A stretch of DNA of 64,000 nucleotides, from contig CAJJBP010000001.1 of NCBI GenBank assembly GCA_905182425.1, positions 1 to 64,000 on the forward strand, written 5' to 3'. Of the stretch, positions 1 to 8,951 are shown piece after piece. Positions within the stretch are counted from its first letter, which is position 1; each line of letters starts with the position of its first letter. The position numbers and the translations under genes are program-made. Below the pieces are notes generated by a model. It was not told where the DNA came from, searched no databases, and was given only the letters and a program-made list of their open reading frames with translations. Source of the stretch: an uncultured Planktomarina sp. (lineage in GTDB: Bacteria; Pseudomonadota; Alphaproteobacteria; Rhodobacterales; Rhodobacteraceae).

Positions 1-1
1 C

Positions 2-73
2 AATCGTGACCTTTGGCAGCCTCGATCGAATTCAGCCCGTGCCCGCATTGCTGGATTGCTTCCAGGCGCTTAG
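2..73 (+). CDS. cobN: Probable C-terminal end of cobaltochelatase CobN (partial)
   Basis: The frame open from the left edge ends in a short tail containing LWQPRSNSARARI before a TAG stop. From memory this resembles the extreme C-terminus of the large cobaltochelatase subunit CobN, which ends with a similar 'LW-PRSN' stretch. CobN is the ATP-dependent subunit that inserts cobalt into hydrogenobyrinic acid diamide in the aerobic cobalamin pathway. The cobO remnant just downstream supports this, because cobN and cobO are commonly neighbours. Only 23 residues are visible, so the call rests on one motif and context. Confidence 0.4.
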   Translation, partial: NRDLWQPRSNSARARIAGLLPGA

Positions 74-372
74 TATTTAATTATGAGTGAACTTTATTCG
101 CTTCGGGCACTAGGGACCACCTCCCGCTGCTACCGGGATGATATCTCCACTGGTAATTATGTTGGACCTATTTTTAGCTTGCGCACTCTAATGTGTATTT
201 TAAATAACAGGATTGGCTTTTTGCAGAATCACGTAATTCAAACAAGCCTGCATTATAGCTTGGCATCCCAGAATTAAGACGCGGCGGATCACACACCCGA
301 GTACTAACTTAAAACCCTTACTTGCGCCTAAATTTGCAAACGGTAAAGTGGCCAAAACACGAGGAGCCCACC
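74..372. other. About 300 bp with no supportable gene
   Basis: This is the gap between the probable cobN tail and cobO. A 64-codon frame at 83-277 has a composition unlike a protein and no recognisable motif, so I do not call it. I see no riboswitch-like conserved core. The only clear signal is the GAGGAG ribosome-binding site at the right end, just before the cobO ATG at 373. Confidence 0.5.
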
Positions 373-997
373 ATGAGTGAAGATGTCGAACGCCACGCCA
401 TGAAAATGGCCAAGAAAAAAGGCCGCGCGCGATAAAATCATGGCTACTAAAACCGATGAAAAAGGGTTAGTCATTGTTCACACGGGCAAAGGGAAAAGGG
501 TAAATCCTACTGCCGCTTTCGGACATGATCTTTCGCCACATTGCTCACAATCGAATGCAAGTGCTGCAGTGGTACAGTTTATCAAAGGTGGGATGTGCTA
601 CCGGTGAACGCGATTTGATTTTGAGAGCGATTTCACTGACATCTTTGTTCATTCCATACTATGGGTGAAGGCTTCACTTGGGAAACCCAAGACAAAACTC
701 GCGATACAGAGATGGCGCAGGCGGCTTGGGCTCAAGGCTAAAGAGCTTATTCTGGATCAGGCCAACCATATGGTATTGCTCGACGAAATTAATATTGCCC
801 TGCGGTACGACTACATCGACATCAACGAAGTTATTGAATTTCTGAAAACTCAGAAACCACATATGACCCATGTTGTCTTAACAGGCCGCAATGCGCATGC
901 AGACCTTATAGAGGCTGCAGATTTAGTCACTGAGATGGAGCTTATTAAGCATCCCTTTAGATCTGGGATTAAAGCACAAATAGGGGTTGAATTTTAA
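373..997 (+). pseudogene. cobO: Cob(I)yrinic acid a,c-diamide adenosyltransferase, broken by several indels
   Basis: CobO attaches the adenosyl group to cob(I)yrinic acid diamide in cobalamin synthesis. Pieces in different frames together give a whole CobO: start MSEDVERHAMKMAKKK at 373 after a GAGGAG site, a P-loop-like GKGK segment, VVQFIKGGM, MGEGFTWETQDKTRDTEMAQ at 661, then ELILDQAN, MVLLDEINIALRYDY and VVLTGRNAH to the TAA at 995-997. The frame changes at least after MAKKK, around the P-loop, near VVQFIKGG, before MGEGF and after AWAQ (an extra G). The P-loop itself is scrambled, reading GKGKRVNPT where GKGKGKST is expected. Residues between the breaks are still well conserved, so the damage is recent or is sequence error. 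As written, no active enzyme can be made. Confidence 0.85.
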
Positions 998-1150
998 CTT
1001 TTAACATAACTTTCGCGAAGTGGGGTTCATTTCCGAGCTGTAAACGAAGGCCAATTATCCGAAAGGGTCATGATGGGTAGTCCCATCCGCTCCAATTGGC
1101 ACTATAATAGGCGCTGATTGCATCCAGTAAAAAAGAAAAAGGTCCTCCTG

Positions 1151-1678
1151 ATGAAGTTATTCGCAATTTCAGGCTCACTGCAACGTGCATCTGTAAATAC
1201 CTTATTACTTGAAAATGCGGCTGAGGTTATTGGCGTCCGCGCTGAAATGGCAGATTTGAACTTACCGCTATACTCAGGCGACTTGGAAACTGAGGGTATT
1301 CCAATAAAGGTTCTGGAATTGGCCTCGCAAATATCAGCGGCAGATGCCGTTATCATTGCAACTCCAGAATATAATAAAAACCTCTCAGGTGTTTTGAAAA
1401 ACGCGTTAGATTGGGTCAGCCGTACAAAGGACAAACCGTGGGCTGGAAAACCCGTCGCAATAATGTCAGCAACAGCTGGGCGTTCAGGTGGTGAACGTGC
1501 ACAAAATTCGCTTAGGCTTTGCCTTCAACCTTTTGCTCCTCGACTTTTGAACGGCCCTGAGGTCTTGGTTGGGCACGCTCAGTCTGCGTTTGAAGACGGT
1601 GTTTTAATTGATGCCCGTTATAAGGCAGCACTTACTGCGCTTATGAGAGCTTTGAAAGAGTCCGCCTCTTCAAGATAA
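1151..1678 (+). CDS. NAD(P)H-dependent FMN reductase family protein
   Basis: A 175-residue flavodoxin-fold protein that reduces FMN or a quinone with NAD(P)H. The N-terminal phosphate-binding loop GSLQRASVNT (residues 8-17) and the flavin-contacting TPEYN motif (71-75) are the family signature. I chose ATG 1151 rather than the upstream TTG at 1118 because the protein then begins MKLFAISGS, as relatives do; the extra N-terminal stretch is a lysine-rich run. The Lin0512 pair follows after 23 bp, so the three are probably cotranscribed. Physiological substrate is not apparent. Confidence 0.85.
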   Translation: MKLFAISGSLQRASVNTLLLENAAEVIGVRAEMADLNLPLYSGDLETEGIPIKVLELASQISAADAVIIATPEYNKNLSGVLKNALDWVSRTKDKPWAGKPVAIMSATAGRSGGERAQNSLRLCLQPFAPRLLNGPEVLVGHAQSAFEDGVLIDARYKAALTALMRALKESASSR

Positions 1679-1701
1679 TAGTTTTAACACAGGAGGTTGT
1701 T

Positions 1702-2049
1702 ATGGCAGTCAAACGGCTACTCACAGAATTTGGCATGGGATCATCGCTACGTCGTCGAGACTACACTCAGGCCGCAGTTCGTGCAGTTAAAGACGCCTTG
1801 TGGCATAATTCGATTAATTTAGCCGAGCTTTTCGGTAAAGACAAAGCCCAAATGCTCATCGATGTGCAGGTCGGAGTTCAAAACCCTAACGCGGTCAACT
1901 GTGAAGCCGTAGCTAAGATATTTCCATATGGGCTAATTACGGTCGAGGCTATAAGCGGAGGGTTGGATATACCACGTGCCGAAGGCCATCCAACGGTCAT
2001 CGCTAACGTTGCAATTTCAGTCTCCTTGGACTTGGATTTAAACCCATGA
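1702..2049 (+). CDS. Lin0512 family protein, first of a tandem pair
   Basis: A 115-residue protein of the uncharacterised Lin0512 family. It shows the family pattern of an N-terminal (E)xGMG followed by a DYTQAAVRAVKDAL helix, a central VQVGVQNP strand and a small hydrophobic C-terminal strand region. A strong AGGAGG ribosome-binding site lies 6 bp before the ATG. Its stop overlaps the ATG of the second copy by 4 nt (ATGA), so the two products are translationally coupled and may form a heteromer. Function is unknown; no catalytic motif is evident. Confidence 0.8.
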   Translation: MAVKRLLTEFGMGSSLRRRDYTQAAVRAVKDALWHNSINLAELFGKDKAQMLIDVQVGVQNPNAVNCEAVAKIFPYGLITVEAISGGLDIPRAEGHPTVIANVAISVSLDLDLNP

Positions 2050-2411
2050 GTGACCAAAGATTCATCATCGAAATGGGCATGGGCAATGACCAATACGGAG
2101 AAGACTACACTAAAGCCGCATTAAGAGCGATTGAAGACGCGCTGCGACATTCCGCGATTCCGATGTTTCAGGCTTTGGAACAAACTTTAAATCTTTCACC
2201 AGCGGATATGCGTGTACAAGTCACAGTTGGCGTGCAAAAGCCTGAGCTCATCGACACTGAGGCTTTGGTAAAAGCATTACCAAGAGGCCGCGCCAAGGTG
2301 ACCGCCGTGTTCGGAGGCATGAACGTCGTTAACCCAGACACAGACAATGTGATTGTTATCGCAAGCGCTGCTGTTGAGGCATTCCTCCCATACCTCGGAG
2401 ACTACTGCTAA
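2046..2411 (+). CDS. Lin0512 family protein, second of a tandem pair
   Basis: A 121-residue paralogue of the preceding gene. It shares the same order of motifs: EMGMG near the N-terminus, DYTKAALRAIEDALRHS, VTVGVQKP and a final FGGMNV...VIASAAVE region. The start overlaps the upstream stop. Divergence between the two copies is large enough to suggest distinct subunits rather than a recent duplication. About 170 bp of noncoding sequence separates it from the convergent oxidoreductase gene. Confidence 0.8.
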   Translation: MSDQRFIIEMGMGNDQYGEDYTKAALRAIEDALRHSAIPMFQALEQTLNLSPADMRVQVTVGVQKPELIDTEALVKALPRGRAKVTAVFGGMNVVNPDTDNVIVIASAAVEAFLPYLGDYC

Positions 2412-2582
2412 CATTAAAACATTTAGACTTAATTACGCTACTCAATTCAGTTTTCATCGGGGCCGCGGATATGCAAAGAATGAATCCGACCTACTATACC
2501 ATTACGCGGGGCTGAGATATCTACGACTGCCAGTACCAAATGATCCAAGCCAATGACCAGTGGTTTAAAATTTTGCATCATT

Positions 2583-3635
2583 TTAACGCTTTGACCTCAT
2601 GCTAGCGCTAGCACGGAAATCATCAGAAATTTCATCCACCCCATCTAAGATCAGATTTGCCATAACGTGGCCAATCTTTGGCGCCATACCAAATCCGATT
2701 TTAAAGCCGCCGTTGGCAATAAACCAATCAGGATGCACCGGATGTGTGCCCAACATTGGCGCACGCGTGCTAGCACGGGGGCGTACTCCAGCCCAACGGT
2801 TTATTTCTGGAGCATCTTTCAAGATTGGGAATAGTCTTTTAGCACGCGCCAAAAGATCATCCAGCTGCCCATCAGTTTTATTCGCTGACTTGAAATAGCG
2901 TTCGCTTGTAGAGCCGACTGCCACCGTGCCATCCAAGTGTGGTACAACATGTATGCCCTCCGCAAAGAGTTGGGGCTGTCCTAGTCGAGAAAACGCTAAC
3001 AAAACTGCCTGACCTTTAACGCCGTTGCCAATTTCTTCGCCAAGATCAGAAGACAAATCCACTAAGCCTTGCCAACCACGTGCGTCTACTATGGCACCTT
3101 GGCGTGCTCCAGCTGGGGTAATGACACCGCCAAGGGTTTCCACAGCCCTCGCCAAAGCCTGGGTCGCTTTGCGAGGATGAATATGCGCAGACAAGGTATC
3201 ATGGATCAGCTGTCCTGTTGCAGAAGGCGGTGCCCAATCGCCAACTTTCTGCGCAGAAACAACTTCCCACACTGCCGCACCACACCAATTTTCTTCTGCA
3301 TCAGCGATGCGTGAAAGAGCCAGTGCCACTAATCTTTCCTCATTAATAGGCTGTAGACGCCCATGATTTGCATAGCCTGTTGACAATTCAGAGATTGCCT
3401 CGACCTCTGGCCAAAACTGACGGGACAATAAAAGGCTTTCCAATTGAAATTGCTTTTTAGGCAACCAAAGGTCTGGCGTATGCGGGGCAAGTGCTCCAAC
3501 AATTCCACCACTTGCACCAGAAGCCACACCAGCCGGATCGATAACTCGAACTCTAGCCCCGCGCTTAGCGCAATAAAATGCAATCGACAGACCAAACACG
3601 CCAGCCCCTAAAATAGTCACATCAACCGTTGCCAA
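2583..3635 (-). CDS. FAD-dependent oxidoreductase, DadA/MnmC-C type
   Basis: A 350-residue FAD-binding oxidoreductase with an N-terminal dinucleotide fold (TILGAGVFGLSIAFYCAKRG, residues 7-26), a central GSTSERYF-type segment and a C-terminal GVRPRASTRAPMLG...NGGFKIGFGMAP region, all typical of the glycine-oxidase-like family. It sits head to head with mnmD, 45 bp apart. In gammaproteobacteria the same two activities are fused in MnmC, where the FAD domain removes the carboxymethyl group of cmnm5s2U34 in tRNA. The context therefore suggests the tRNA-modifying role, but a D-amino-acid or glycine oxidase remains possible. No ATG fits; TTG at 3635 has an AAGGG site 8 bp upstream. Confidence 0.75.
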   Translation of the reverse strand: MATVDVTILGAGVFGLSIAFYCAKRGARVRVIDPAGVASGASGGIVGALAPHTPDLWLPKKQFQLESLLLSRQFWPEVEAISELSTGYANHGRLQPINEERLVALALSRIADAEENWCGAAVWEVVSAQKVGDWAPPSATGQLIHDTLSAHIHPRKATQALARAVETLGGVITPAGARQGAIVDARGWQGLVDLSSDLGEEIGNGVKGQAVLLAFSRLGQPQLFAEGIHVVPHLDGTVAVGSTSERYFKSANKTDGQLDDLLARAKRLFPILKDAPEINRWAGVRPRASTRAPMLGTHPVHPDWFIANGGFKIGFGMAPKIGHVMANLILDGVDEISDDFRASASMRSKR

Positions 3636-3680
3636 AATCGTTGCCCTTGTTCATGGTCAGGTAAAATATTAAGGCATACG

Positions 3681-4343
3681 ATGGCCATCCACCAGCCCGA
3701 TATAATCGAATGGCATGATGAGGTTCCAGTCTCAACGCGATTTGGTGACCCCTATTACTCGGTTGACAACGGTCTGGCCGAGAGCGCTCATGTTTTCTTA
3801 AAAGGTAATGGGCTTCCTGATCGCTTTGTTTCAGGATTTCATATTGCAGAATTAGGTTTTGGAACAGGTTTAAATCTTTTAGTAGCTTTGGATTCTTGGC
3901 GTAAATCTAAAATACATGGTCCTTTGATATATACAAGTTTTGAGGCTTACCCACTCTCTCCTACTCAAATGATTAAGGCTCATCGCAACTTTAGCAAAAT
4001 TCATGTACTGGCGGCTGAATTGGCACATGAATGGAATACCAAAATTTGCCGCCCAGATTTGGAATTCAACTTAATTGTCGGTGATGCCCGCGACACCCTC
4101 AAATCTTGGGACGGCGAAGTAGACGCATGGTTTTTAGATGGATTTTCACCTGCAAAAAACCCAGAGCTTTGGGAGGCCTCACTTTTGAGCCAAGTAGGTA
4201 AACACACAAAATTTGGGGGCACTTTTGCGACCTACACCGCTGCTGGCTTTGTACGGCGAAGCTTGCAAGAAGCCAAATTCGAAGTTGAACGCACTCCTGG
4301 TTACGGGCGCAAACGTCATATGACACGGGGAATAAAACTATGA
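3681..4343 (+). CDS. mnmD: tRNA (5-methylaminomethyl-2-thiouridine)(34)-methyltransferase MnmD
   Basis: A 220-residue SAM-dependent methyltransferase that makes the final methylation of mnm5s2U at the tRNA wobble position. Characteristic pieces are the N-terminal RFGDPYYS motif (21-28), the SAM-binding ELGFGTGLN (57-65), the acidic VGDARDTL segment, and the family hallmark WFLDGFSPAKNPELW, followed by TYTAAGFVRR and YGRKRHMTRG at the end. It corresponds to the N-terminal domain of bifunctional MnmC and stands alone here. The stop overlaps the next start (ATGA), so the EamA permease is translationally coupled. Confidence 0.92.
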   Translation: MAIHQPDIIEWHDEVPVSTRFGDPYYSVDNGLAESAHVFLKGNGLPDRFVSGFHIAELGFGTGLNLLVALDSWRKSKIHGPLIYTSFEAYPLSPTQMIKAHRNFSKIHVLAAELAHEWNTKICRPDLEFNLIVGDARDTLKSWDGEVDAWFLDGFSPAKNPELWEASLLSQVGKHTKFGGTFATYTAAGFVRRSLQEAKFEVERTPGYGRKRHMTRGIKL

Positions 4344-5221
4344 GTTCCGGCAAAAACTCACAGCTAGGCATTATATTAATGGTGCTGACTACTATGGTTT
4401 TCGCCATCCAAGATGGACTAAGCTTACATCTATCGTCGACCTACAATGTTTATATGGTTGTTATGGTGCGTTATTGGTTTTTCGCGGGTTTTGTAATGAC
4501 CATTTCTGCCAAACATACCGGAAGCATCTTAAACGCTGCGACCACAAAACAACCGTTTTTGCAAGGGTTTAGAGGCGTATTACTAGCTGCGGAAATCTGC
4601 GTTATGGTGACCGCATTTACTTTTTTAGGCCTTGTCGAAAGCCTTGCAGTATTTAGTGCCTACACCCTGATCGTTGCAGGTTTATCAGGACCCATTTTAG
4701 GTGAAACGGTCGGTTGGCGACGGTGGGCAGCCATTATTATAGGACTATTCGGCGTTTTGGTAATCTTAAAACCTGGTTTTGGTGTCTTCTCAACCTATGC
4801 GCTTATTCCCCTTATCGCAGCGTCCATGTTTGCACTTTATAGCATCCTCACGCGTTATGCCGCCCGTCAAGATAGTACCGCAACCAGCTTTTTCTGGACA
4901 GGCATAATGGGATGCATTGTCATGACGGTGGTTGGGTCGTTTTACTTTGAAAATATGATTTTAAGCGACTGGATGTTGATGGGCTGCTTGTGCTGCACAG
5001 GGGTTACGGGACATTGGTTACTGATCCGTTGTTACGAAGTTGCCGAGGTCAGTTCCGTGCAACCGTTCACGTATCTTCAGATGGTATTTGGAGCGGCAAT
5101 TGGCGTTTTAGTATTTGAAGAAGTCATAACTTTAAACATTGCAATAGGCGCCATGATAGTTACGGCGGCGGGTTTGTTCACCTTATGGAGAGCTCACATA
5201 TCTACCAGCGAGGACGGTTAA
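4340..5221 (+). CDS. DMT-superfamily (EamA-like) permease
   Basis: A 293-residue inner-membrane protein with about ten hydrophobic segments arranged as two EamA repeats. The first repeat ends with a GWRRWAAIIIGLFGVLVILKPG-type loop and helix, which is a strong EamA mark. Such proteins export metabolites or amino acids; the substrate cannot be read from sequence. It is coupled to mnmD by a 4-nt overlap. Its 3' end overlaps the convergent transglycosylase gene by 20 bp. Confidence 0.88.
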   Translation: MSSGKNSQLGIILMVLTTMVFAIQDGLSLHLSSTYNVYMVVMVRYWFFAGFVMTISAKHTGSILNAATTKQPFLQGFRGVLLAAEICVMVTAFTFLGLVESLAVFSAYTLIVAGLSGPILGETVGWRRWAAIIIGLFGVLVILKPGFGVFSTYALIPLIAASMFALYSILTRYAARQDSTATSFFWTGIMGCIVMTVVGSFYFENMILSDWMLMGCLCCTGVTGHWLLIRCYEVAEVSSVQPFTYLQMVFGAAIGVLVFEEVITLNIAIGAMIVTAAGLFTLWRAHISTSEDG

Positions 5222-7205
5222 CAGGGCGGAACGAAACTGCTGGAGCCAAAGGTGGAGCTAAAGCAACATAATCGCCTTTGAGCTCTGACCGGAAATTGAT
5301 TTTGGCTGTTTGGCCAGACAAGCGAGCTCTATAATTAGGTAGGCTTTCTGTGACACGCATCACATAGTTACGAGTTTCGCTAAACGGAATTTGCTCAATC
5401 CAATCGACGACATCGATCTGCCCCAAACGAGGATCCCCTAGTTGCTGTGTCCAACGCCGTGCTCTGCTGGGACCAGCGTTGTATGCCGCAGCAATATGAA
5501 CTGGGCTGTTACCAAATTCTTCAGTCAGCTCTTTAAGATAACTGATCCCCAAAATTGCGTTATAGGCCGCGTCTTTTAACATGCGGGGTCGACTATAGCG
5601 CAGCCTTAAATTTCCAGCCATTTCTTTTGCAGTCGCCGGCATAATTTGCATCAAACCCAAGGCTCCTGCGCCCGAAATAGCCCCAGGATAAAATTCACTT
5701 TCTCGTCGGGCGATCGCAAGCACAAGCTCGGGGGCAATAGGCCCAGTATTTTTCGATACATTGTGCAAAGGGTAGAAATGCCGCTCTAGCATCACCCCAT
5801 AGCGCGCGGCGCGCTTACCTAACATTAGTTGCAAATAAGGGCGTTTAATTTCTTCAGCCATAGACGCCAGCTGCCCCATCTCAGACGGGTTTAAACCTTC
5901 GGCTAAATGAGTCAAAAACCGCACACCATAACGTGCCCGATCCCCATTCATAAGCAAAAGACCCGCTCTTAAAACACTAGAATTAACAAAAGATGATTGT
6001 CGCCAGCCTTTATCCTGCCGAAGCCCTGTTAGGCTAGATTGCATATCTATATTTCCAGCTTCTGCTGATAACAAACCATAAAAAGATGTCTGATATTTAG
6101 CGCCCTCTCGGTAAGCAAGTTGCGCCTGCACTTTTTCGCCCATCGCGTCATAAGCCCGGCCCTGCCAATAGTTCGTACGGCCGAGAGAAATCGCAGTGCC
6201 AACATTCCGTCCGTGCCGTTTGAAATGTCCAAGTGCAGGCCCTGGCCTGTTTAGTTTTCTTAGCGAAATAAAACCTGCGAGCCATTCTAATTCAGCATAA
6301 TCTGAACCAGGTTCTAAATGATGGTTTGCCGCTATTTGGTAAGCACTGGTATATTCCCGGTCCCACAATAAATCCCGTGCCAATTTACTGCGTGCACCAA
6401 ACCACCTAGCTGGCTTACCTAAACTCAAAGCACTTGAAGACTGTTTCAGCATCAATGCAATTGCTTTGCTGGTTTGTTTGCGCGCCAAATGCCATCTGAA
6501 CACATCATAGGCTAATCCCGGATCATTTCTCAGGTTTTCAGGGATTTTAGACAATAACTCAGCCCGTGACTTTGCATCTGTTTGCAAAGCCAGGCGAGCG
6601 CGGGCCAAAACTTCGTCTTCTGCGCTTACTTTTGGCAGCATTCTTTTGGCAGCAAGACGAGCATCACGCCATAGCAGCATATCAAGTCGTGCGGAGTGGC
6701 TTTGCTTTAGATCAGATCCGAATGCTGCAAAGAACTCCTTATCCACCTCCTCTGTAGACAAGAACTTTACCCATCCAAGCTGCGCTTGAGCAATGGCTTT
6801 TGACCGTTGCCCAAGCGCTTTAAGTGCCTGAGCATAACGCAAGGACCCAATGGCAGTTTGGGGAGCTTGATCTTGGAAGAAACGTACAACACTTGCAGGG
6901 TCCGCATTCACGAAAATGGTTTGCTCGCTACGTTTACGTAAATAAGGTAAGCCGGGCCAATCTGAATGGCGTTGCAAAAATAACTGTGTCTCTTCAAAGG
7001 TTCCATCGCCAGCACGCAACTTATCCCAGACTACCAGATCCATCGCGACAGGACCTGCAGGCTTAGCCAGAGCCAAAGCTTTAGCCCAGTTTTCTTTATC
7101 TTTTTCATAAAAAATAGCCTCAAGCACCTTAGTCGAAGATGTGACTTGAGCCGTGGCATTGAAGGCAAAAAATAAAATTGCTATGAAAATAATATTAAAA
7201 CGCAT
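5202..7205 (-). CDS. Soluble lytic murein transglycosylase (Slt70-like)
   Basis: A periplasmic enzyme cleaving the MurNAc-GlcNAc bond of peptidoglycan with 1,6-anhydro product formation. With ATG 7205 it starts MRFNIIFIAILFFAFNATAQ, a clear signal peptide; an upstream in-frame start at 7247 would bury it. The long middle is alpha-helical and superhelix-like. The catalytic SLT domain is C-terminal: RRESEF with Glu about 502, SGALGLMQIMPATA-type core, then AAAYNAGPSRARRW. About 667 residues, close to the usual Slt70 length. It is divergent from dapA, a common Roseobacter arrangement. Confidence 0.9.
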   Translation of the reverse strand: MRFNIIFIAILFFAFNATAQVTSSTKVLEAIFYEKDKENWAKALALAKPAGPVAMDLVVWDKLRAGDGTFEETQLFLQRHSDWPGLPYLRKRSEQTIFVNADPASVVRFFQDQAPQTAIGSLRYAQALKALGQRSKAIAQAQLGWVKFLSTEEVDKEFFAAFGSDLKQSHSARLDMLLWRDARLAAKRMLPKVSAEDEVLARARLALQTDAKSRAELLSKIPENLRNDPGLAYDVFRWHLARKQTSKAIALMLKQSSSALSLGKPARWFGARSKLARDLLWDREYTSAYQIAANHHLEPGSDYAELEWLAGFISLRKLNRPGPALGHFKRHGRNVGTAISLGRTNYWQGRAYDAMGEKVQAQLAYREGAKYQTSFYGLLSAEAGNIDMQSSLTGLRQDKGWRQSSFVNSSVLRAGLLLMNGDRARYGVRFLTHLAEGLNPSEMGQLASMAEEIKRPYLQLMLGKRAARYGVMLERHFYPLHNVSKNTGPIAPELVLAIARRESEFYPGAISGAGALGLMQIMPATAKEMAGNLRLRYSRPRMLKDAAYNAILGISYLKELTEEFGNSPVHIAAAYNAGPSRARRWTQQLGDPRLGQIDVVDWIEQIPFSETRNYVMRVTESLPNYRARLSGQTAKINFRSELKGDYVALAPPLAPAVSFRPVNRPRW

Positions 7206-7252
7206 GAAAACAAATCTGCGCTGATTATGAAAAACTTTCAATTGCAAATCTT

Positions 7253-7284
7253 GGCAAACCTCCAGTACCCGGCTACTGTTTGCC
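7253..7284. repeat. Inverted repeat in the slt/dapA divergent region
   Basis: GGCAAAC at 7253-7259 is the exact complement of GTTTGCC at 7278-7284, and the adjacent AGTA (7264-7267) pairs with TACT (7274-7277) if four bases bulge out. The result is an 11-bp hairpin or an operator-like dyad between two divergent genes. No T-run follows, so a terminator is unlikely. A regulatory role is inference only. Confidence 0.4.
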
Positions 7285-7329
7285 GACTTGGACTCGGGCG
7301 ATAATGCCCAGCACTTGAAAGGAAGCGTT

Positions 7330-8202
7330 ATGATTAACGGATCGTTGCCTGCACTTATTACTCCGTTTAAAAACGGTTTATTGGATCGGGATGCGCTTAA
7401 GAAGCTAGTGGACTGGCATATTGATCAAGGAAGCGATGGATTTGTTCCAGTTGGCACAACAGGGGAAAGCCCAACCTTGTCACACGAAGAGCATGATCTT
7501 GTTGTTCGGACTGTGGTTGATCATACAGCAGGCAGGGTGCCTGTTATCGCGGGCGCTGGATCTAATAACACAGCTGAGACAGTGCGGCTGGTGAAAGCCG
7601 CCAAACTAACAGGTGCGGATGCAGCCCTTGTGGTAACTCCTTACTATAACAAACCTACGCAGCTTGGTCTGAAAACTCATTTCTTGGCTGCAGCAGACTG
7701 CGGTCTTGATATCATTATTTACAATATACCCGGCCGTTCTTCCGTTGATATGAGCGTTGAAACTATGGCAGAACTAGCCGAACACAAAAATATCATTGGC
7801 GTAAAAGATGCTACCGGTGATTTGTCCCGTGTGCCTAAGCAACGCTTGGCCTGTGGTGAAGACTTTATTCAACTTTCCGGTGAGGATGCCACTGCACTGG
7901 GGTTTAACGCGCATGGCGGTATCGGTTGTATTTCTGTGACTGCAAATATGGCGCCCGCGTTGAGCGCGCAAATGCAAGAAGCCACTTTAGCCGGCGATTT
8001 TAAAAAAGCTTTGAAGATTACTGACAAACTGATGCCTTTGCATTTGGCAACTTTTCAAGAGCCCGGTTTGGTCAGTACTAAATACGGGCTTTCAAAGTTG
8101 GGCCTTTGCAGCCCTGAAGTCCGAGCGCCTTTGGTCGAGCTCTCCGCAAACGCTAAATCAGCAATGGACGCTGCTCTGCGGCATGCAGACTTGATCTCGT
8201 AA
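7330..8202 (+). CDS. dapA: 4-hydroxy-tetrahydrodipicolinate synthase
   Basis: Condenses pyruvate with aspartate semialdehyde, the committed step of lysine and diaminopimelate synthesis. The 290-residue product carries GTTGESPTL (residues 42-50), the catalytic triad Tyr in YNIPGR (131) and the Schiff-base lysine in [10 protein letters not shown] (Lys159), plus the [14 protein letters not shown] segment late in the barrel. Start at ATG 7330 (GAAAGGAAG upstream) gives the canonical [14 protein letters not shown] longer frame begins at 7288 but adds nothing conserved. Aspartate semialdehyde comes from asd, also in this window. Confidence 0.95.
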   Translation: MINGSLPALITPFKNGLLDRDALKKLVDWHIDQGSDGFVPVGTTGESPTLSHEEHDLVVRTVVDHTAGRVPVIAGAGSNNTAETVRLVKAAKLTGADAALVVTPYYNKPTQLGLKTHFLAAADCGLDIIIYNIPGRSSVDMSVETMAELAEHKNIIGVKDATGDLSRVPKQRLACGEDFIQLSGEDATALGFNAHGGIGCISVTANMAPALSAQMQEATLAGDFKKALKITDKLMPLHLATFQEPGLVSTKYGLSKLGLCSPEVRAPLVELSANAKSAMDAALRHADLIS

Positions 8203-8367
8203 TTAATTCTGCTGGGGCGGCAATTGTATTGAGCCTTTCATCCACTTTAGAAGCGGCCGAGCCAAACAAACTTAAATATGAATTTCTAGCATAACCTAGA
8301 AAATTCATACCCATAGGTTTCTTGACCCATTGGCATTGCTCATTCCTCTCCATATACAGTTCAAACT

Positions 8368-8844
8368 ATGGCTCAGACAAAATCAGACCCAAACTACAAA
8401 ATCATCGCTGAGTATCGCCGTGCGCGTTATGACTATGCGATAGAAAAAGATCTCGAATGTGGCGTGATGCTTATGGGCTCTGAGGTCAAATCTCTAAGAG
8501 AAAAATCGGGCAACATTGCTGAAAGCTATGCGGCTGTTGAACAAAGCGAGCTGTGGTTGGTCAATTCCTATATTGCTCCCTATGAGCAAGCCAAAACTTG
8601 GGGGCATGAAGAAAAACGCCGTCGGAAACTTTTAGTCTCGAAACGTGAGCTGTCACGTCTCTGGAACGCTACCCAACGCGACGGAATGACCCTCGTACCA
8701 CTAGTCATGTATTTCAACCACAAGGGCCGCATTAAAATTAAGCTTGGCATCGCTAAAGGTAAAAAGAACCACGACAAACGTGCGACGGAAGCTAAACGCG
8801 ACTGGGGTCGACAAAAACAAAGGCTCTTAAAGCAGAGCTTTTGA
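8368..8844 (+). CDS. smpB: SsrA-binding protein SmpB
   Basis: Binds tmRNA and brings it to stalled ribosomes for trans-translation. The 158-residue protein has the conserved core: N-terminal [38 protein letters not shown], and the basic C-terminal tail [23 protein letters not shown] that enters the mRNA channel. It follows dapA after 165 bp; an AT-rich hairpin (AATTTCTAG...CTAGAAAATT, 8281-8305) in the gap might end dapA transcription, but I give that little weight. Confidence 0.95.
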   Translation: MAQTKSDPNYKIIAEYRRARYDYAIEKDLECGVMLMGSEVKSLREKSGNIAESYAAVEQSELWLVNSYIAPYEQAKTWGHEEKRRRKLLVSKRELSRLWNATQRDGMTLVPLVMYFNHKGRIKIKLGIAKGKKNHDKRATEAKRDWGRQKQRLLKQSF

Positions 8845-8951
8845 TCCCCCTTGCATCTTTTGAAGCCCTAAAAGCAATTTCTTAAAGTCATTGTCCCTCT
8901 TGTTTTGTGTCGAAAGCCCAGCTAAATCCAAACTCATCTCAAGGGGCTGAC

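Noticed and set aside
83-277. 64-codon open frame between the cobN tail and cobO
   Set aside because: No recognisable motif, no ribosome-binding site, and composition unlike the neighbours; probably chance in AT-rich DNA.
1-372. Cobalamin riboswitch upstream of cobO
   Set aside because: I looked for the conserved B12-box-like core and did not find it; cobO appears to be internal to a cob operon.
2353-2556. 67-codon frame overlapping the second Lin0512 gene
   Set aside because: It is an out-of-frame shadow of the Lin0512 3' end running into the gap, with no similarity to a known protein.
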